Source: Talinum fruticosum
Taxonomy: Eukaryota > Streptophyta > Magnoliopsida > Caryophyllales > Talinaceae
Assembly: GCA_021018815.1 (NCBI GenBank)
Contig: JAITYX010000007.1
Location: 8,681,001 to 8,745,000 of the forward strand
Length of the DNA stretch: 64,000 nt
Reading direction: 5' to 3'
Shown in pieces: positions 37,801 to 48,839 of this stretch. Position 1 is the first letter of the stretch; every line of letters starts with the position of its first letter. The notes under the pieces were generated by a model. It was not told the DNA's origin, made no database searches, and saw nothing but the letters and a program-made list of their open reading frames with translations. Position numbers and translations under genes: made by a program.

Positions 37801-38150
37801 AGCATTTGCTTGCTCTCCTTCTCTCATTCAGTTCATCTTCTCCACTTCTTCTTCTTCTTCCCTCTATTGCTTTTTGCTTCTCTCGCTGCTCCGTGCTTTG
37901 CTTCCCCCATCTCTCTACCCCGCCTTCCTCTCTCTCTGTTTCTTTATGTATTTTCTCTACTTCTCGCTTTTCCTTTTCCAGTTCCTCCTCTCGCCCTTAC
38001 TCTCTCTTCCCCTCAAGTTCTCTTATTTGATACATTACATAAGCCAAAACTCACCTCTTCCCCATTATTTTTTAAATTTGTTTTCTTCTTATTTGTTAAG
38101 TAACTAGATATAATCTAGGTCAAGTTAAAATAGGTAACATTATTTATCCC
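34823..38150 (+). mobile_element. LTR-like insertion in the gypsy gag (family L1, plus orientation)
   Basis: Starts TGTAACACACC at 34823, similar to the start of the 29798-32370 element in opposite orientation. It runs through AT-rich sequence to a CT-rich, GC-richer segment (37320-38040). It splits gag: capsid-like sequence resumes on the minus strand at about 38362. A right end near 38140 (AGGTAACAT, resembling the other copy's AATAACAT) is likely, but no target duplication was found, so the boundary is approximate. Frames in 37331-38107 are low-complexity Leu/Ser/Phe-rich and not credible genes. Confidence 0.5.
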
Positions 38151-38361
38151 GAGTCTTTTACTTATTTGGATCTAGGTGGAAAATGAAGAGAAAGAAAATA
38201 ATATATTACTTTAATTAAAATTATATAAACACATGATAATTTGCCTAAAATAAAATTACAAATATATCCTTACGTAAATCTTGGTTAATCGACCAAATTT
38301 ATCTAATTAAAATTAATTAATTAATTCTACTCATATAATCACCTCAATTAAAATTATGGTA

Positions 38362-38900
38362 ATTACACCAAGCCTGTCCTCCTCAATTCATTTTTCACTT
38401 GCTCTATCTCAGCTGCCCATTCATATAATTCTTTGCTTATTTGCACGGGTTGTCCTGAAAAATAATCCTCGATATAAGGGGCTAACCCCTCATTAAATCT
38501 TGTCATTTATATGATCGATGACCACATATTCTGGGTCGAATCTTGAAAGTTCTACAAACTTGCTAGCATATTCCATTACCGATAAATAACCTTGCCTTAA
38601 CTCCAATAATTATTTTTGTTTTTGCCTTTGTAGATGTACTCGGTTAGAACTTAGTTCTTAATTTCTCTAAAAACCTTTCCCAAGTTGTTTCGAGGATATT
38701 GAAGAGTGGATTTTATCACTCCCCACCAAATGTCAACTTGTCCTGTGAGGTAGAAAGCCTCAATTTTTATGCATTTATTGTCGGGAACAACTTCTACCAC
38801 ATCAAATATCCTTTTCGTTTGTCTTATCTATTCTTCTAGAATAATTGGGTCCATCTTGCCATCATATATTTTGGGGTTTTGTTTAATTTACCTTCTTTTC
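38362..38900 (-). pseudogene. gypsy gag capsid fragment
   Basis: Minus-strand remnants of a Retrotrans_gag domain: PKIYDGKMDP, then KIEAFYLTGQVDIWW (38770-38725), and ELYEWAAEIEQVKNELRR near the left end. Several stops and frame changes interrupt it. The same gag continues across the insertion at the zinc knuckle near 34650. Confidence 0.65.
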
Positions 38901-38948
38901 TTGATTTTTCAAATTTAGATGCACTATGCCTTTTTGTCACTTCAACTA

Positions 38949-40423
38949 TGAAGACTCGGACTCTGAATTTTTATCATTCCGAGTACTATCAAGGGCTTAG
39001 CTACAAACCTCATCCCTCCTAGGTTTTGATTACCAGTCATTCTGTGTATTATAGAAACTATTGCATATGTTTTCATTCGATTCTGATCGACTCGTAAATT
39101 ACATTCTTGTTCATCAACTCACACTAATGTTTCTAAGTCACTCGGACACTACTCGGACTTATCGCATGTTCAAATAATCTCTCTAACACTTTGAATCTAA
39201 GTTCGACTTCATATTCCGTGGTAAAGTGAATTACAACGTTAATTGAACTTTCTAAGTCGAGTATGTTTATTATGAGAATTATTTGTCCGGATCAAGTACG
39301 CATACTCTAATGTTTTTCACTTTTATAACTTGATCTTTCTTAAGACTCGACTCAGATGGAATTTGAGTATAATGAATATTAGACTCGGAAAATTTCACTC
39401 TTCTAGGCCTAAGATAATTATACACTTAATTGTCTTAATTAAATTATTATCTCGTGCCTAATCTTAGACCAAAGTATTTTATACTTTGAGAACCAAAATG
39501 ATTTACTTTTGTAGGTTATCCAAACGAGGTTATCTTATTTTTGAAATATAAAAGTAACCTGGTTTCAAGTCGTCAATCACTAGCAGACAAGGCTTTTCTA
39601 CTTCGAACAAGGCCCGAAGCTATGTCATGGTTGTCTGTTTCCAAACCGGAAAACTTCAACGCTAAACTCAACGATGGTTTCCACCTTACTTTTCGGACAC
39701 CACCAGCTAATTGGAGCATCCTTAGGAGTCAAGAGCCATTGCACAACGTTCACATCTCAACGAATCTTTTTGAGTTACTCGAAGAACCGTTACAACGGTC
39801 ACAAAGGACTTATGTTCGTAAATTAGTTACAACAACTAATCTGCTTGGTCATCTATAAATAGAAGCCAACTCTCAAGACTTGAAGATTGTTGAACATATT
39901 GTCAATACACATTACTTTAGCAAAAGTCTTTGTATTCATACTCAATCTTCTACTTATAACTCCTATCTTATAATTCATACTTTCCGAGTTAGTAAAGTCT
40001 TGTAATCAATCACATAGTCTTTCTTACTTTCCGAGTAAGGTCCCTTGACTTAGCTGTAAAGGTTAACTCAGCTCGCTTGTCCCTAGCGGTAAAGGTTATC
40101 TCAGTTAGGAAGTACTAGATCAAATAATTGAATTTCGAGTCTAGGAAAACTCGTAAAGAATTGTCTAAGGGAGCAATTCTGGTTGAGTCATTCTCGTTGT
40201 ATTTTGGGGATTCAAAATAGTGGATTTGACTTGGTGCTTGGACTAGCACCGGCCGTGGTTTTCCGCCCACGTATATCTAAGTTTACACTTTTCCGAGTCC
40301 GATCTAGACTCGGATAAACTTGATTATTCTTTTCAAACTTTAATCTTCCAAGTTTATTAAAATTTCTCCATCACCCTATTCACCCCCTCTAGGGTGACTC
40401 TAACTCTCAAGAGCAAACCTTCA
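38949..40423 (+). repeat. 5' LTR of copia-1
   Basis: 1475 bp, beginning TGAAGACTCGGACTC and ending AGCAAACCTTCA. A TATA box lies at 39854-39862. It matches 48169-48839 (same orientation) and 50393-48840 (inverted). Confidence 0.85.
39854..39862 (+). promoter_or_regulatory. LTR TATA box (copia-1)
   Basis: TATAAATAG, conserved at 49491-49498 in the inverted LTR. Confidence 0.65.
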
Positions 40424-40424
40424 A

Positions 40425-40437
40425 TTGGTATCGAGCC
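40425..40437 (+). promoter_or_regulatory. primer-binding site of copia-1
   Basis: TTGGTATCGAGCC, one base after the LTR's terminal CA. It is close to the usual tRNA-Met-complementary TGGTATCAGAGC. Confidence 0.6.
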
Positions 40438-40482
40438 TAGCCTTTCGTAAAGGATCTAACAATCCAAAGGTCTAAAGATCAA

Positions 40483-41600
40483 ATGGCTTAGAACAACGGA
40501 GAGTTCGATGAAGGAAGATCTTCCAGCAGACCACCTAAGTTCAAAGGATCAAATTTCGTACACTAGAAAAAGCTAATGGAATGCTTTCTATCTGGATCAC
40601 GATGAAGATGTTTGGAACATCATACAAGAAGGAAACTACATTCCAATGAAGATGAAAGATACAAGGCCTGTGCCTAAAGCAAAGTTCGAGTACACCACTC
40701 GAAGAGACAGTAAAAGTTCGAAAGAACATTAAAGCAATGAACATTTTGATGTGCGCCATCAGCTCGGAAGAATACAATAGAGTGTCAGCTTGTGACACAG
40801 CTAAAGAAGTGTGGGACACTCTTGTCAACACCTATGAAGGAACAAGCCAAGTGAGGCAAGCGAAGATAAGCCAATATCTTCACAAATATGAGCTGTTCAA
40901 GATGGAGTCGAGGAAAACATCACTCGGATGTTTATATGCTTCACCGAGATTACAAACAATCTCAAATCTCCGGGTAGAAAGATTTCCCATGAAGAGATGT
41001 GCGTAAAAATTTTGAGAAGCCTACCCAAGAGAAGATGGGGTCCCAAGGTGACAGCCATTGAGGAAGCTCGTAACCTCTCGCCTAAAGCCGTAGGAACCGA
41101 TTGGGAAGTTACTTACCCATGAAATTCATCCGGAAGAAGAGGATGCTCGAGGTCAGCACCAAAAAGAACATTGCAGCTGAAAGCCTCATAAAGCAGAGGA
41201 GAATGTCTAAGTTTCTCATATTCGGAAGAAGATCCCATGGCACTCATTGCTCGAGGCTTCAAAAGAATGATGAACCACAAGAAATGGGAGAAAAGACCAG
41301 GAGAAGAGTTCTATAAGAAAGATAAGAAGGACAGAATAAACACTCATCCCCTTCAATGTTATATTTAACTAAGAACTCTGGGTGTTTTGAATGTGGCAAG
41401 CAAAGATCACATAGTCAAAGATTGTCCAAGAAGAAAGAGGGACAGAAAGAAGAAGAAGGCTATGATGGTCACATGGAGTGATGAAGATTCATCCGAAGAA
41501 GATGAAGACTTAGACGACTCAAAGTGTCTCGATGGCACTATCGGACTCAAAAGCCGAATCCGAGTCAAAGTCCGACAACTTAGACATTGAGGAAACAAAT
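40483..41600 (+). pseudogene. copia-1 gag remnant with broken zinc knuckle
   Basis: UBN2-type gag: ACDTAKEVWDTLVNTYEGTS and VRQAKISQYLHKYELFKM (40790-40915). The zinc-knuckle cysteines are split between frames, CFECGK at about 41383 and HIVKDCPRRK just after. An acidic tail (DEDSSEEDEDLDD) follows at 41480-41520. Stops occur in all frames. Confidence 0.7.
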
Positions 41601-42274
41601 CCTTAGGAGGTAATAAAATACTTTCTTAAATTCTCCAAAGTTGATTTAGCAAAATATATTTATACTTTGGAAGAAAAGTCCAATTTTGATTCTTCTCAAT
41701 TCAAAAACAACTTGAGTCTCTTACTTCGAGAGCATTGGTTTGAAAAATGAATTGGAAAAATTGAGACTCAATCTAAGAGAACTCAAGACTAGTACTCTAG
41801 CTAATGAGACCGAGTCCGAGAAACTCGAAGAGAAAACGAGCATCTAAAACAAAAGCTCAATGAGTCTCAAGAGCTTGTTTTGAAGTTTACTCAAGGTCGA
41901 AAAACCTTGACATGCTCCTAGGCTCTCAATGTTTCTCCTTCAGAAAGAAAGACTTGGTTTTAACAAAGATGAGGAATCTAATTCCTACTCGGATCTTTTC
42001 AAAAGGATTCCGTAACCGTAAAGTTCAAGAAGGTCGATCAAGGTCCTATTCATAAGAATGAAAGGAGGACTAAGCCCATACTAGCTTACAGGAGAAAACC
42101 CTCTCCACCGGTTTATAAAAGAAAAGATTTTCAAAAGAAAGGGACACAGACTCGACTTTTGAAAAGAAAGACTCGAATTAGACCAAACCCAAAGTTATTC
42201 AAATCTGGGTTCCCAAGAGTCTTCTTCCTCGAAAAGGACCACAACAAAGGGAGTTACGGGGTTCGTTAGAGGAA

Positions 42275-42836
42275 GTGAGAAGGGTTAGTGTATTTCGACT
42301 TGCAGGTAGCTCAGAAAAGACAAAAGGTCATTGGTACCTAAACAATGGATGCTTACACCACATGTCGGAGATTCAAGACTCTTTTCCGAGTTGGAAGATT
42401 ACAAATGAGGAAAAGTCAATTTTGGAGATGACGAGTAAGGGCAAGATAGTTGGGATAGGCAAGATTAGAAAATGAGACAATCTAGTCACCCAATCTATCT
42501 TGTCGGAGGATTAAAGTACAATCTACTCAACATCTCTCAATTGTGTGACAAATGTCAAGAGGTAAGGTTCACTCGGACCGATTGCTATATTTCCGATGCA
42601 ACTACCAAGGAGACTAAGCTCGAAGGTAAGAGTTCGGGTAATACCTACACTATTCCTCTTTCCGATCCAAGTCATAACTTATCTTGTTTAAAAGCATCTC
42701 TGCATGATGATTCTTGGACATGGCATCGTAGACTAGGTCATGTTAGCATGCACATCATAAAAAAACTTGCATCTTATGGTTTAGTTAGAGGTTTTCCTAA
42801 CTGTGCATTTAAGAAAGATAAAATTTGTGAAGCATG
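42275..42836 (+). pseudogene. copia-1 protease and GAG-pre-integrase remnant
   Basis: The protease region reads HWYLNNGCLHHMS, where active copia proteases have W-x-L-D-S-G-C: the catalytic Asp is Asn here. After a stop at 42473 the frame continues with LVGGLKYNLLNISQLCDK and the GAG-pre-integrase signature WHRRLGHVS (42722-42748). Confidence 0.75.
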
Positions 42837-42839
42837 AAC

Positions 42840-43629
42840 AAAAGGGAAACAGTCGGATCATCTTTTAAATCTCTTAAAACTATTTCCACATTCAAAGTGC
42901 TTAAAATGTTGCATATTGATTAATGTGGTGACATTCCTGTAAAGAGTCCGGGATGTAAATAATATGTACTTGTGATTGTTGATGACTACTCACGATTTAC
43001 CTGGGTTTATTTTCTTAAGCACAAAAATGAAGCCTTCAAAGAGTTCAACAAGCTCTGCAGGAAAATTCAAGTGGAGTCTTAGACTCGGATCAAAAGAATT
43101 CGAACCGACCATGGAAGGGAGTTCGATTACTCGAAATTTGTAGAGTTCTATGTTAAGAATTGTATCTCCCACAACTTCTCAGCACCCGAACTCCTCAACA
43201 AAATGGAGTAGTGGAGAGGAAGAACCGAACTCTTGAAGAAATAGGAAGGAAAATGATGATTGAACATGATCTCGCCTTACTATTTCGGGCCGAGGCGATC
43301 AACATAGCAAACTACACACTCGAATAGATGCCTCATCGGACCCATTTTGAAGAAAACTCCATATGAACTCTACAAGGGAAAGAAACCAAACATCTCATAC
43401 TTCAAACCCTTCGAATGTAAGTGCTCGTGTTCACAATAATGGTAAGGATCACTCGACTAAGTTTGATGCTCGATCGGATGAAGGTATTTTTCTTGGTTAT
43501 TCATCTCATAGTCAAGCATATTGCATTTTCAATAAAAGAACTAACAAAGTGAAAGAAAGCCTCCACGTTGTTTTTGATGAGATTGATCGGGAAAGCCAAG
43601 TGAGTCAACATTCTCGGATCCGAAACTAA
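42840..43629 (+). pseudogene. copia-1 integrase remnant
   Basis: Integrase core pieces are visible: VLVIVDDYSRFTWVYFL (about 42967-43017), RIRTDHGREF (43096-43125), and the post-core DARSDEGIFLGYSSHSQAY (43465-43521). An internal stop follows MLHID, and frames change near 43180-43340. Confidence 0.75.
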
Positions 43630-43982
43630 GTCGAAATGAAGATGATCTTGATGAAACCGAGCTCAAAAAGAGTCAAGGAAAAGCAACTCGGAATGAGGTA
43701 GCTCGAATATCATGACTCGGATCGAACTAGTTTTGGAGCCAGCTCGGAATGGTGAAGAACAAGTAGATGAGCAAGATCAATCGGATCGGATCACCGAAGA
43801 TCAACTAATTCAAGCCACAGATCTAGTAAACCGAGAGAAGAACAGGTAGAGCATTCAAATATGCTTCGGGTCACCCACTCGAAAACATCTTATCCGACAT
43901 CAACAAGTGGGGTAGGAACTCATTCTTCTTTGCAAAATCTATGTGCATTCACTGCATTCATATCATTAACTCGAACCCGTAA

Positions 43983-44790
43983 ATGCATTAGAGGCCCTAA
44001 ATGAACCTGAATGGGTAGAGGTCATGCAAGAGGAACTTAATCAATTTGAAAAAACCAAGTTTGGACTCCGACCAAATGAACTTCGACCACCCAGTCATAA
44101 GAACCAAATGGGTTTTCAAAAATAAACTGGATGAGGGTGGGTTGGTAGTCGAAATAATGCTAGACTTGTGGCTCACGGTTACAATCAAGAAGAAGGAATT
44201 GATTGTGGGGAAACCTTTGCACCAGCTTGCTATGATTGAAGCAGTTAGAATCCTTTTGGCATTTGCATCAAGCATGAACATTAAATTATATCAAATGGAT
44301 GTCAAATGTGCTTTTCTGAATGGTTTCTTCCAAGAGGAAGTCTATGTTGAGCAACCCCTGGATTTGAAAACTCAGAATTTCCAAATCATGTTTTCAAGTT
44401 TCAAAAAGCTCTTTATGGTCTTAAACAAGCTCCCGTGGCTTGGTATGAAAGACTCGAGAAGTTTCTTAGTTGAAAATGGTTTTAAAAGAGGTCAGATTGA
44501 CAAAACTCTTTTCATAAAAACTAAGGGGAAAGACTTTCTTATTGTTCGATTTATGTTGATGACATAATTTTTGGAGCTACTAATGAAAATCTTTGTCGAG
44601 ATTTTTCCGAGTTAATGAGACAGGAATTCCAAATGAGCATGATGGGAGAACTCAACTTCTTTCTTGGTCTACAAGTCAAGCAAGACAAAGATAGCATCTA
44701 TGTCCATCAATCCAAGTATACCAAGTAATTGTTGAATAAACACAAGCTTCAAGATGAAAAACATACAGCAATACCAATGAGTAAGCAGTA
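43983..44790 (+). pseudogene. copia-1 reverse transcriptase remnant
   Basis: RVT_2-type RT spread over several frames: ALNEPEWVEVMQEELNQFE at the start, ARLVAHGYNQEEGIDCGETF around 44160-44218, KALYGLKQAP at about 44403-44432, the catalytic YVDDIIFGAT at 44550-44580 and GELNFFLGLQVKQ at 44647-44685. Confidence 0.8.
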
Positions 44791-44799
44791 TGAAACTGG

Positions 44800-45470
44800 A
44801 TTCGGATGAAAAAGGTACAACAAGTAGATCGGAAAATCTATCGAGGAATAATTGGATCTCTGTTATATCCGACTTCCAAGTAGACCGGACATAATGTTTA
44901 GTGTATGTCTCGTGTGCAAGATTTCAAGCTATCCAAAAGAATCACATCTCACTGCGGTGAAGAGAATCTTTAGATATCTTCCGGGCACTCGGAATCTAGG
45001 TCTATGGTTTTCAAGAGACTCGGAACCGGCCCTCACTAGATACTCGGATGCTTATTATGCTGGATACAAAGTTAATAGAAATAGTACCTCGAGAGCATGC
45101 CGGTTCTTGGTCAATCCCTTATATCTTGGCACTCAAAGAAGCGTAACTTAGTTGCTCTATCAACTCGCTAAAGCCGAGTACATTGCAGCTGGAGCATGTT
45201 GTGCTCGGATTCTATGGATCAAGCAACACTTGAAAGACCTTGGACTATCATTCAAATCAATTCCAATCAAGTGCGACAATCGAGTACAATCAACATCACT
45301 AAGAATCCAGTTTAGCACTCAAAGACAAAGCATATTGAGGTTAGGTATCATTTTCTAAGAGATCATTCCGAGAAAGGTGATATTGAACTAGAATTCATTC
45401 CTACAAAATTTCAATTACCCGACATCTTTTCTAAGCCACTTAGTGGGATCACTTTTGCTTTATTATGAAT
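44800..45470 (+). pseudogene. copia-1 RNase H remnant
   Basis: RLPSRPDIMFSVCLVCK, HLTAVKRIFRYLPGT, YSDAYYAGYKVNRNST and AEYIAAGACCARILWIKQ mark the C-terminal RNase H of copia pol, over two frames with a stop at 45150. Confidence 0.8.
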
Positions 45471-45906
45471 GAACTTGGTATGATAAATGCATGATTATTT
45501 TTTTTCTAAGTGACATTATCTTGCATGATTATGTGTTACATGTTCTTTTCTTTATCTTAATGACAATTAGTTTAGTTGACCTAGTGATACTGAGCTATGA
45601 GTTATTATCTATTTGCGGTTTTCGAGTCACTCGTAAACTCTACTGAAGTCGACTCTGCTTTTTTTGTTGAGAAAATTAGACTTCAAACTTCTTAAATCAT
45701 TTCTAGATTAGTGGAGAATTTCAGAAATTTCTTTTAGAATCTCTCCTTTTCTCTCTCGTTTCTTTCTCGTGCGTATCGATCGGAGAACTAGTCGTTGGGA
45801 GACGGACACTCGGAATTCTTACTGTTGGAGAGCGGAACGGACACACCGGTCCGAGGTGACCGTTGGAGAGTTGGGTCGAACGGATACTCGAAGGACATGT
45901 CTCTCG

Positions 45907-45915
45907 CTATAAATA
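45907..45915 (+). promoter_or_regulatory. internal TATA box ahead of the copia-1 extra ORF
   Basis: TATAAATAG lies between the end of pol and the ATG at 46055. A (CT)n tract (46021-46038) lies in what would be the leader. The spacing is right for an independent transcript of the downstream ORF. Confidence 0.45.
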
Positions 45916-46054
45916 GCATCTATGTTCCTTCATTTCGCTATTTTACTCGTACCACATACGCTCTTGCATTCTCGCCCTCAAGTAAACTCGGTGCTCTCAA
46001 GCAATCTCAAGCTCTCAATACTCTCTCTCTCTCTCTCTTTCTTCGAGCTAACTC

Positions 46055-47677
46055 ATGTCTAAAAGAGGTTCCACTCCAGATTTTCTTGGTTCGGAACTAA
46101 GAAACTTAGAACCAAAAGTCAAGAGGGTCCCTCTAACCCCTCTAAGATCCTTGTCACCTAACACCTGACGTTGGATGAAAAATTCTTCCCAACCACAAAA
46201 TTCTCGTGGTTGAATTACATCAAAACCACAGGGGTATACAATTTCCTCTGTTTTAGCGAATTTATCTACCCGAACTCGTCTCCGAGTTCTACTCCAACCT
46301 TTCCAGCTCCGAGGGGATCCTCACCTATAGAGTTCGCGAGACAAGTGGTTCGTATTAACGTCTCTATCCTCCAACGCTTATTCAATTCAAAGTTTCATCT
46401 CTCTTCCTTAACAGCAACCCCATCCCCTTTAATGAGGTTGCTGATAAATTTTTGAAAAATATGCCAAGGAAGTCCCCGAGTCACCTAAAAACTTTTATGT
46501 GACTCAAATGAAGACTCGAGGCTCGTCTTCTCGTGCATCTTGCTCGACGAGAACCTTCTTTTCTCATTATTTAAGCAAAGAGAATCCAAATTCAAAGATT
46601 CTCAAGGCTTTGTTTAATATTGTCGAGGGCTACGATGTAGACTTCTTCCCAGCCATTATCGAGCGGATGGCTTCGTGCTCGCTCGGACCAAGAAGTCCAC
46701 TCCAGTTCCTTTTGGAGCCCTGTTCACCTTTATTTTCAAACAATTTAAGGTCCCGCTCCCTTAGACCCTAACGAGTGTCCGAGGCTGCCATAGTAGTTGG
46801 CAAAAAGAGCTTCTTGGCTATGGATACCAGGAAACCCAAACGGGTGTCCGGGTCCACAGCTCGAACCGAGGCAACCCTTTCCTCCGCCTCGGACTTAGAC
46901 TCCACTCTCATTCCCTCCTCCACCTGGTGGTGCTTCCACCTCAGGTCCACCTTCCTCTGTCTTTTCCGCTTTGTCTACTATAATGATAGACAAGCTCTCC
47001 TTCGTGTCCACAGAAATCAAGGATACTCTCTGCTCCTTCAAGATTGTTCTTCAGTCTATGACAATCAACCAAAGAACGACCCAATCTCAAATACGAGAGC
47101 AGCAAGGTGTGCTCCTCGAGATGAAGACCTTGGTCAAGGAGCAGTAGGAGTTGATTGAGCTCCTTAGAGAAAGGCACTCGAAGCGGCTCGAGATCCGGAT
47201 AGCTCGAAACAGTCGAAGAGTCCTCGAGCGTTGTCAAATCTCCATCCGGAGAGGCGGATGAAGAAGAAGAGGAGGTCTGCGGCTGAAGCAGCTCCTTCCG
47301 AGGAGAAGGAGGAAGGAGATAAGGAAGAAGAAGATAAGGAGGAAGAAGGAGGAGAAAAGGAAGAAGCCGAGGGACAAGGTGCTCCCGCTCCTCAACCGGA
47401 ATCGATTAGCTCGGACAACGGTCCGAATGAGTCGAAGACCTCGCGACGCCGGGACGAGCCAGCAGCAGTCAAGCCCAAGGAAGCACCACTCTACGTGGAA
47501 TTTCAATAGGATGAACCTCCGGATGACCTTGTTCCGGGTCAGCCACTCACAGCTGAGCCCATTCCGGAGATCCCGGTCGCGCCCGCCCGGATCTTCAACG
47601 TCTTCACAAGCATATCAGCGAAGGCGCATGGCACGTTCATCCGCTTCAACTCGGATCGCACCCACTCCACCATCTTA
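46055..47677 (+). pseudogene. extra ORF region between pol and 3' LTR of copia-1
   Basis: Located where Sire-lineage elements carry an additional (often called env-like) ORF. Pieces in different frames: MSKRGSTPDFLGSELRN (46055), FFPTTKFSWLNYIKTTGVYN (46180-46240), ILKALFNIVEGYDVDFFPAI (46600-46650), then a hydrophilic C-terminal part rich in Lys and Glu (47240-47400). The middle piece loosely resembles the plant retroelement-associated 'putative plant transposon protein' domain. No transmembrane segment or fusion-type features were evident. The function is unknown and several frame changes are present. Confidence 0.55.
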
Positions 47678-48155
47678 ATTTTTTTCTTGTTTCTATTTTA
47701 TTTTCTTTTGTCCGAGACAAACAAATTGTATCAACTTGATACATTCTTCCCCATTTTTTTTTTTTTTTCTTTGAAAGGCAAGGGGGAGAATAATTAGAAA
47801 ATTTGTTGTCTTGTGTGTTGTCTTGTTTAGGGGAGTTTTCTCATCCTTTCTTATGTATATATTTTATGTGTTTATGTATAAATGAAGTTTCGATTTCGTG
47901 CTTATTGACTTCGAGTATTACATCTTTCCGAGTTTTAAATTTCTCATTTTATTTTGCTCGATATATCAGTTCATTTATCTTTGCTCGATATAACTACTCA
48001 TCAAATGAACTATCTCGCAACAATATTCTAAGTCCCAATCACTTCATTTACTATTCTATATTTCTGCGATATTTTATTATAAGCTTTGATATAAATGAAA
48101 ACTCTTGATTATTTCACTAACAAAGTTTCTATCCGAGTATGGAATGCTTTTCATC

Positions 48156-48168
48156 AAAAAGGGGAGAT
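48156..48168 (+). promoter_or_regulatory. polypurine tract of copia-1
   Basis: AAAAAGGGGAGAT directly before the 3' LTR. The inverted copy has the same tract at 50394-50406. Confidence 0.75.
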
Positions 48169-48839
48169 TGAAGACTCGGACTCTAATTTTTTATCGTTAT
48201 GAGTACTATCAAGGACTCGGGTACAAACCTCATCCCTCCTCGGTTTTGATTACAAGTCATTACGTGTGTTATAGAAACTATTGCATATGTTTTCATTCGA
48301 TTCGACTAACTCGTAAATCACATTCTTATTCATCAACTCACACTCGATATTTCGAGACACTACTCGGACTTATCGCATGTTCAAATAATCTCTCTAACAC
48401 TTTGAATCTAATAAGTTCGACTTCATATTCTGTGGTAAAGTGAATTATAGCGTTAATTCAACTTTCTAAGTCAGCATGTTTATTATGAGAATTATTTGTC
48501 CGGATCAAGTACGCATACTCTAATGTTTTTCACTTTTATAACTTGATCTTTCTTAAGATTGACTCAAATGGAATTTGAGTATAATGAATATTAGACTCGT
48601 AAAATTTCACTCTTCTAGGCCTAAGATAATTATACATTTAATTGTCTTAATTAAATTATTATCTCGTGCCTAATCTTGGACCAAAGTATTTTATACTTTG
48701 AGCACCAAAATGATTTACTTTTGTAGGTTATCCAAACAAAGTTAACTTATTCTTGAAATACAAAAGTAACCTAGGTTTCAAGTCGTCAATCACCAGCAGA
48801 CAACGCTTTTCTACTTCCGAACAAGGCACGGATGTCTGT
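48169..48839 (+). repeat. 3' LTR of copia-1, truncated
   Basis: Matches the first 671 or so bp of the 5' LTR with roughly 90% or higher identity by eye. It stops at 48839, where the inverted LTR of copia-2 begins with its terminal TGAAGG. Confidence 0.8.

Larger units (their letters stand above)
38949..48839 (+). mobile_element. Ty1/copia element, Sire/Maximus-type, decayed (copia-1)
   Basis: 5' LTR 38949-40423 (TGAAG...CTTCA), primer-binding site at 40425, then gag, protease, integrase, RT and RNase H in copia order, an extra ORF region (46055-47677), a polypurine tract (48156-48168), and a 3' LTR (48169-48839) cut off after 671 of 1475 bp. The RT motif YVDDIIFGAT with FQMSMMGELNFFLGLQVK fits the Sire lineage, known for long LTRs and an additional ORF after pol. 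Many stops and frameshifts show it is no longer coding. Confidence 0.8.

Noticed and set aside
37331..38107. Hydrophobic Leu/Ser/Phe-rich frames that look like membrane proteins
   Set aside because: Produced by CT-rich sequence. Three frames are open at once, and the region lies inside an LTR-like insertion.
47234..47506. Minus-strand Phe/Leu/Ser-rich frame that looks like a transmembrane protein
   Set aside because: It is the antisense of the Lys/Glu-rich part of the copia extra ORF.
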